Shown: in pieces, positions 59,540 through 64,000 of the stretch
Numbering within the stretch: position 1 is the stretch's first letter
Layout: every line of letters starts with the position of its first letter
From: Humulus lupulus
Lineage: Eukaryota > Streptophyta > Magnoliopsida > Rosales > Cannabaceae
Assembly: GCF_963169125.1 (NCBI RefSeq)
Contig: NC_084802.1
Span: forward strand, 40,384,607-40,448,606
Reading direction: 5' to 3'
Length of the DNA: 64,000 nt
Notes under the pieces: model-generated
Database searches by the model: none
Told to the model about the DNA's origin: nothing
What the model saw: the letters and a program-made list of their open reading frames with translations, nothing else
Position numbers and translations under genes: made by a program

Positions 59540-59970
59540 AAAAATATATACAAGCTTACCTGCGGCCGACCGTCTGGAGAGAGAGCCAAGAGGGAGTCTG
59601 AGCCACGAGGGAGCCGAGAAGGAGTCTGAGCCGGAGGTTCGGCCTGGGTCTTTTGGTTGCGTCTGAGAGGTCGGAGAGGTCTTCGGTCTTGGGGTTGGCA
59701 GAAGAATGATGGCGGTTCGGTGGGGTTGGGAGGCAAGGACGATGATGGTGAGTGAAGGAGAGGGTGGGCCGCGCCCGGGTCTTCGGAGGGGGTGGGTCGT
59801 GCCGCGCCTTTGTCTTCAGAGGGGGTGGGTCACGCCGCGGGTCTTCGGTGAGGGTGGGGATGGGAGGCAAGGATGATGATGGTGAGTGAAGGAGGGAAAA
59901 AGGAGAGGAGGAGAGGGAAGAGGCGGCTGAAAAATTTCAGAGAAATGAGGGAAGGAGAAGAGGCGCGGCT
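59540..59970 (-). other. GC-rich 5' block of the CACTA element
   Basis: This block is much richer in GC than its surroundings. GGGAGGCAAGGA...GGTGAGTGAAGGAG occurs at 59730-59762 and again at 59862-59894, a 132-bp duplication. Minus-strand translation gives only proline-rich low-complexity sequence. It may be promoter or leader of the element, or captured host sequence. Confidence 0.5.
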
Positions 59971-59989
59971 GGGGTAGGTTGTATTAACA

Positions 59990-60290
59990 GTATTAGGGGC
60001 GACACGTGTCGCCCCTAATACTAGAACAGGTGGCAAAAAAATGACATGTGTCGCCCCTAATATTACACATGTCGCCCCTAATATTAGAACAGGTGGCAAA
60101 AAATTCTTATCAGTGTTGCCAAAAATGATATATATTAGGGGCGATGTGTATGAATATTAGGGGCGATGTGTCGCCCCTAATATTGAGGAGAAATATTAGG
60201 GGAGACTGCCAACTTGTCGCCCCTGATATGGCCATTATTAGTGGCGACATGATGTCGCCCCTGATATTGTCGCCCCTAAAATTGGTTTTT
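59990..60290. repeat. CACTA subterminal repeats, 5' side
   Basis: TATTAGGGGCGACAC and GTCGCCCCTAATA motifs recur about ten times at 59991-60285, mirroring the other end. Confidence 0.85.
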
Positions 60291-60302
60291 GTTGTAGTGT
60301 CT

Positions 60303-61230
60303 CCTTCATATTTAATCTATACATATACATATATAAACAATAATTATTACACCTCTTTAAATTAATCTATATATTAATGATATACATAAAATTACTGTAC
60401 ATACATATATAATGTACATATTTATGCATCATGCCCAATAATGAGTTATATATTAACATAAATTAGTACTAAGAGCTTCAAGATTAGGGTCCTTCTCGTG
60501 AAAAAAAAAACTTGAATTCTTAAAATGTTTAAATAAATGTAGCAAACCCCATTTCCCATTTGCAAATATAAACAAAGCAACGAGCAAAACCATGACAATT
60601 ATTTTCATTCTTGAACTTGATGTGTGGAGGCTTCCAAAGCATTTGAAATATAGACTAATGACTATAACATAATAATAAGCATTTTAGAATGATTCTTATT
60701 AGTATAGAGTATACCTAAATGTGTTTGTTTTTTCAAATTAAAAAAAAAAAAGAATCACCCATTTAATCTCAAACTTCGAGAAGGAGGAACATCAACTCTA
60801 CTATGGGCATCAAGAAAGTAACCCCATTGAAAACATTAATTCAAAGACATGTACCTAGATGCATTAGTCTCAAAACCAAATTTCTTATTTTACTTTCAAT
60901 AGAACAAATTTAGATCAAAGATTAACATTGCCAATGCTACGTAATAGTAGATGCGTCTCCAATGTTAAACATAACATTTCTTAAAAAGAAAAAAAAATGA
61001 CACGTCAAATAATATAAACATACCATTGCCACATAAATTAGCAATAGCTCCAACAACTTAAACAAGGCCAAGAATGCATCACACTGGCAAATATAGGCCG
61101 ACAAAATGGAGATTACACATATAGAAAATTATCATGTTCATTAGTATTAAACAAACAAACGAAAAGTCTAGCAAAAAAAAAAATACAAGAATTATAAGAG
61201 TAACTAGAACATAATTATGCATTTAGGACA
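60303..61230. other. AT-rich intergenic DNA
   Basis: No gene or clear repeat is visible. It may include eroded sequence of the retroelement that follows. Confidence 0.6.
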
Positions 61231-61234
61231 TTCC

Positions 61235-64000
61235 TTTATAAGATATATCACTCTGCCGAGCGATGGCATGTTTCTTATGTGGGATGGTTGGGCACCTCAG
61301 AAGGGATTTCCAAAGGTTGAGGAAGAAAGAACCAAAAAGGGCGGAAAGCTTAACTCCAGCTCGAGTGTTCGCTTAGACGCAGTCAGAGGCTGAGGCTAGT
61401 CCCTCAGTTGTGACAGGGCAGCTTTCTAGTTCTGATTTACATTATGATGATTGGATCTGGTGTCGTGTACTTCTTTGCATCTAGCAGAGGCATAAATATA
61501 TTGTATAGATTATGTGACTATGTTGTGATGAAAGATTAGAACCCTATCGCCTACTAGGGAACTGGTAACTGCTTAAGAGATGGTTCATATTATTATGGGT
61601 AAAGATTCATCAGTGGAATTGATACGAGTTGGTTATAAAAGACTTTGAGATACTTCGAGTATAGACTGGATTGGCCAGTGAGGTTTCAGATGGGTTTTCA
61701 GAGGAGTAACAGGGGTTGTTATCATGTCGAGGGATTGAGTGTGTCTTGAGACTAACATAGGGATAGAATTGGTATCCGAGGTATCATACAAAATGGCTCC
61801 AGTAGAATGGACATAGGGATAAAACTGACATAGGGATTGAGTATGTTTTGAGACTGACATAGGGATAGAACTGGTATCTGAGGTATCATACAAAATGGCT
61901 CTAGTAGAATGGACAGAATTGGAAGTATAGTTATAAGAACTACCAATTTGGGGTTCACCAGATCTAGCTTCTCACCATAGGATATACCAGTTTGGGTTGA
62001 TAGAGAAAGAAGTTGGGACATTGAGGATGTGTGCTAAATATAGATAATTGAGCAAGTTGGTCATCAACCACGAGTAATTGCTATCAGGGAGTGATGATTT
62101 ATCTAATTAGTTGAAAGGCAAAACAAGAGTTCCGAAGATTGATCTTCGATCTGGTTAGTACTAGCTTGGGGATCAAAGAAGAAAAAGAAGACATACCAAA
62201 GATAGCTTTCCGTATAGGCTTTTATGGATTTAATGAACAGAGTGTTTCCAGGCTTATCCAAACAAATTTGTGATGGTCTCCAAGGATGGTATTCTGATTA
62301 GCTCTCAGTCAGAGACATGGTATGGGCAACATCTTCAGTAGACAGTACAGAGATATAGGGAACAGAGATGGTATGTCAATTCCAAGAAGCACAAGTTCGG
62401 GTTACTTCAGGTGAAATTTTTTAGTCACATTGTTAGCAAGAATGTGGTTAAGGTGGATCCATCCAGAGTTGAGGAATTTAGAAATGGGTTAAGCCCGAGA
62501 GTGCTTCTGGGAATAGAAGTTTCCTTGGAGTGATGGGGTATTACCAGTGTTTTATAGAAGAATCCTCAAGGATTGCTACACCATTAACATAATGGACACG
62601 TTAGAATTTAAGGTTTGTATGGTTAGATAGTTATGAGAATTACTTCCAGAGGTTGAAGCAATGCTTGAGTACTACTCTAATGTTGAGTCTTCCATAGAAC
62701 AAAAGTCGTTTGGGGTGTATTATGATGCACTTAGCCAAGGATTAGGTTGTATCCTTATGCAAGCTTAAACAATTATTGCCTACGCATCACAACAGTTGGC
62801 AAGACAGAAACAACAGTACCCTATATATGGTCTGAAATTAGTAGCAGTGTTATTTGCACTGAAGATGTGGTGATACTACTTGTATGGAAATAAGTGTGAG
62901 ATACACTACTTATAAGAATCTGAAGTATCTTATTACTCAGAAGGTTTTGAATGTGAAATCAAAACTCTGATTAGAGTTGGTAAAGGGTTACGACTGTGAA
63001 TTCTCTGTCATCCAGGGAATGATTACTTGATTTTGAACCAATATCTAGAAAATAACAGAGAATATGATTAGAATTGGAATAAAGCGGCAGTGGGCCAGTT
63101 AACCAACATTGCCTTGTAGTCTACTCTTATGGAGAGAGTAAGGGAAGGTTGGACAAGTGATCTTCAGTTGATGAGACATAGAGAGGACATCCTAGTTGGA
63201 GTGGCTAGGGACTGTACAGTTACATAGGAAAATCTATTAAAGTATAAGGGTGGGTCAAATATGGGTTTTGATGGATGTGTTTATAGATGAGAAATTTTGG
63301 ATGAATTCTATATTACACTTTATTCATTGTTTCCAAGCACCATGAGGATGTATCAGGATTTAAAGGCTTTGTATTGGTGGCCTGAAATGAAGAGGGATAT
63401 GATTGACTATGTGGCTGAGTACCTAGCATGTCAGTAGGGGAGAACTGAGTAATAAAGACTAGCAGGGCTATTACAGCCTCTGGGTGTTCCCGAGTGGAAA
63501 CGGGAGGAGATTATTATGCACTGCATAGTTAGACTGCCCAGAACAGTGGGTCAGTATGATATTACCTTAATGATTATAAATTGATGTATTAATTCAGCTC
63601 ATCTTCTATCAGTAAGGCCAAACTTTACAGTGGATTAATATGTAGAATTGTAAGTGAAAGAGATTGTGTGACTTTGTGGGGCTCCAAAGTCTATTATGTC
63701 AGATCAGAGACTCCACCTTTACTTCCCATTTTTGGGAAGGATTTATAGAAGGTTATGGGAACCCAGTTAAAGTTCAATGCAGTTAGCATCCTCAGACAGA
63801 TGGATGATCTGAGGGAACAATTCACATATTGACAAGCATTGAAGGACATTGAAGGGTCCTAGAATAAGGTTTTATAACAGTGGATGGTTGGAGTGGTTCT
63901 ATATGAAATGTTGTATTGTAAGAAATTTAGACTCACCCCTCTATCAGGATAAAGTGGGTGAGGGAAAATATTTGGGTCCCGAAATGTATAGCAGACCAGT
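61235..64000 (+). pseudogene. Degenerate Ty3/gypsy gag-pol (chromovirus-like), runs off the window
   Basis: Blocks in family order, with many stops and frame changes: gag zinc knuckle CFLCGMVGHLRRD near 61270, LTPARVFA and SEAEASPSVVTGQL near 61350-61420, and RT tail FVMVSKDGILISSQS near 62265, where the usual FIDD is lost. Then HKFGLLQVKFFSHIVSKN near 62390, VKVDPSRVEEFRNG near 62450, RNase H LGCILMQA near 62745 and IIAYASQQLARQ near 62780, KYLITQKVLN near 62925, and integrase PEWKREEIIMHCIVRLPR near 63490 and SIMSDQ near 63695. A 102-bp duplication (61731/61833) lies in the protease area. It has no second RNase H and differs from the Tat element. The catalytic YXDD is destroyed. Confidence 0.85.

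Larger units (their letters stand above)
55857..60299 (-). mobile_element. CACTA (En/Spm) transposon, internally deleted
   Basis: The ends CACTACAACAAAAA (55857) and TTTTTGTTGTAGTG (to 60299) are inverted repeats, with the 3-bp duplication TCT on both sides (55854-55856 and 60300-60302). Subterminal regions are packed with GTCGCCCCTAATA motifs in both orientations. The transposase gene runs on the minus strand. At 4.4 kb with a shortened transposase, it is probably non-autonomous. Confidence 0.94.

Noticed and set aside
59556..59870. 104-codon proline-rich minus-strand frame
   Set aside because: Low-complexity GC-rich sequence with internal duplication; no domain support.

Overview
The window reads as nuclear DNA of a flowering plant, probably a eudicot with a repeat-rich genome. 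It is AT-rich and full of TA microsatellites. All recognisable coding sequence belongs to plant transposable elements: a Tat-type Ty3/gypsy element with a second RNase H, an L1-type LINE, CACTA, a ZMYM1-like hAT, and a degenerate Ty3/gypsy pol. I see no host gene, rRNA or tRNA gene. Some LTR sequences feel like Cannabaceae (Cannabis or Humulus), but that is recollection, not something shown here. Layout: 1-11194 is AT-rich intergenic DNA with two possible MITEs and a possible Helitron (6050-7509) that carries a solo gypsy LTR (6372-7118). 11195-15134 is a long palindromic MULE-like element with a perfect 9-bp target duplication, holding a 5'-truncated LINE (11481-14679). 15750-30530 is a minus-strand ZMYM1-like hAT transposase pseudogene split by a complete Tat retrotransposon (16270-28830), with two 771-bp LTRs and a perfect 5-bp target duplication. 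The Tat element carries decayed gag-pol on the plus strand, a 119-bp tandem array, and an antisense, intron-containing gene with its own TATA-like box. A solo LTR of the same family lies at 31537-32289. From 32340 to 50440 lies a 21-22 bp minisatellite split by a 16-kb nest. The nest is a Copia-like solo LTR (33279-49358) holding a Tourist-like MITE, which holds a hAT MITE, which holds a 2.7-kb solo LTR; three further LTR-only insertions follow, two of them nested in a third. 50570-55193 is another 2.7-kb solo LTR with a 1.9-kb solo LTR inside it. 55857-60299 is a CACTA element with a truncated TNP2-type transposase. 61235-64000 is a heavily decayed Ty3/gypsy gag-pol running off the window. 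Nothing here acts as a cellular pathway. The information lies in the nesting order, in exact target duplications at most junctions, in a count of about ten solo LTRs to one complete LTR element, and in the spliced antisense gene inside the Tat element. All comparisons were made by eye without alignment software or databases.
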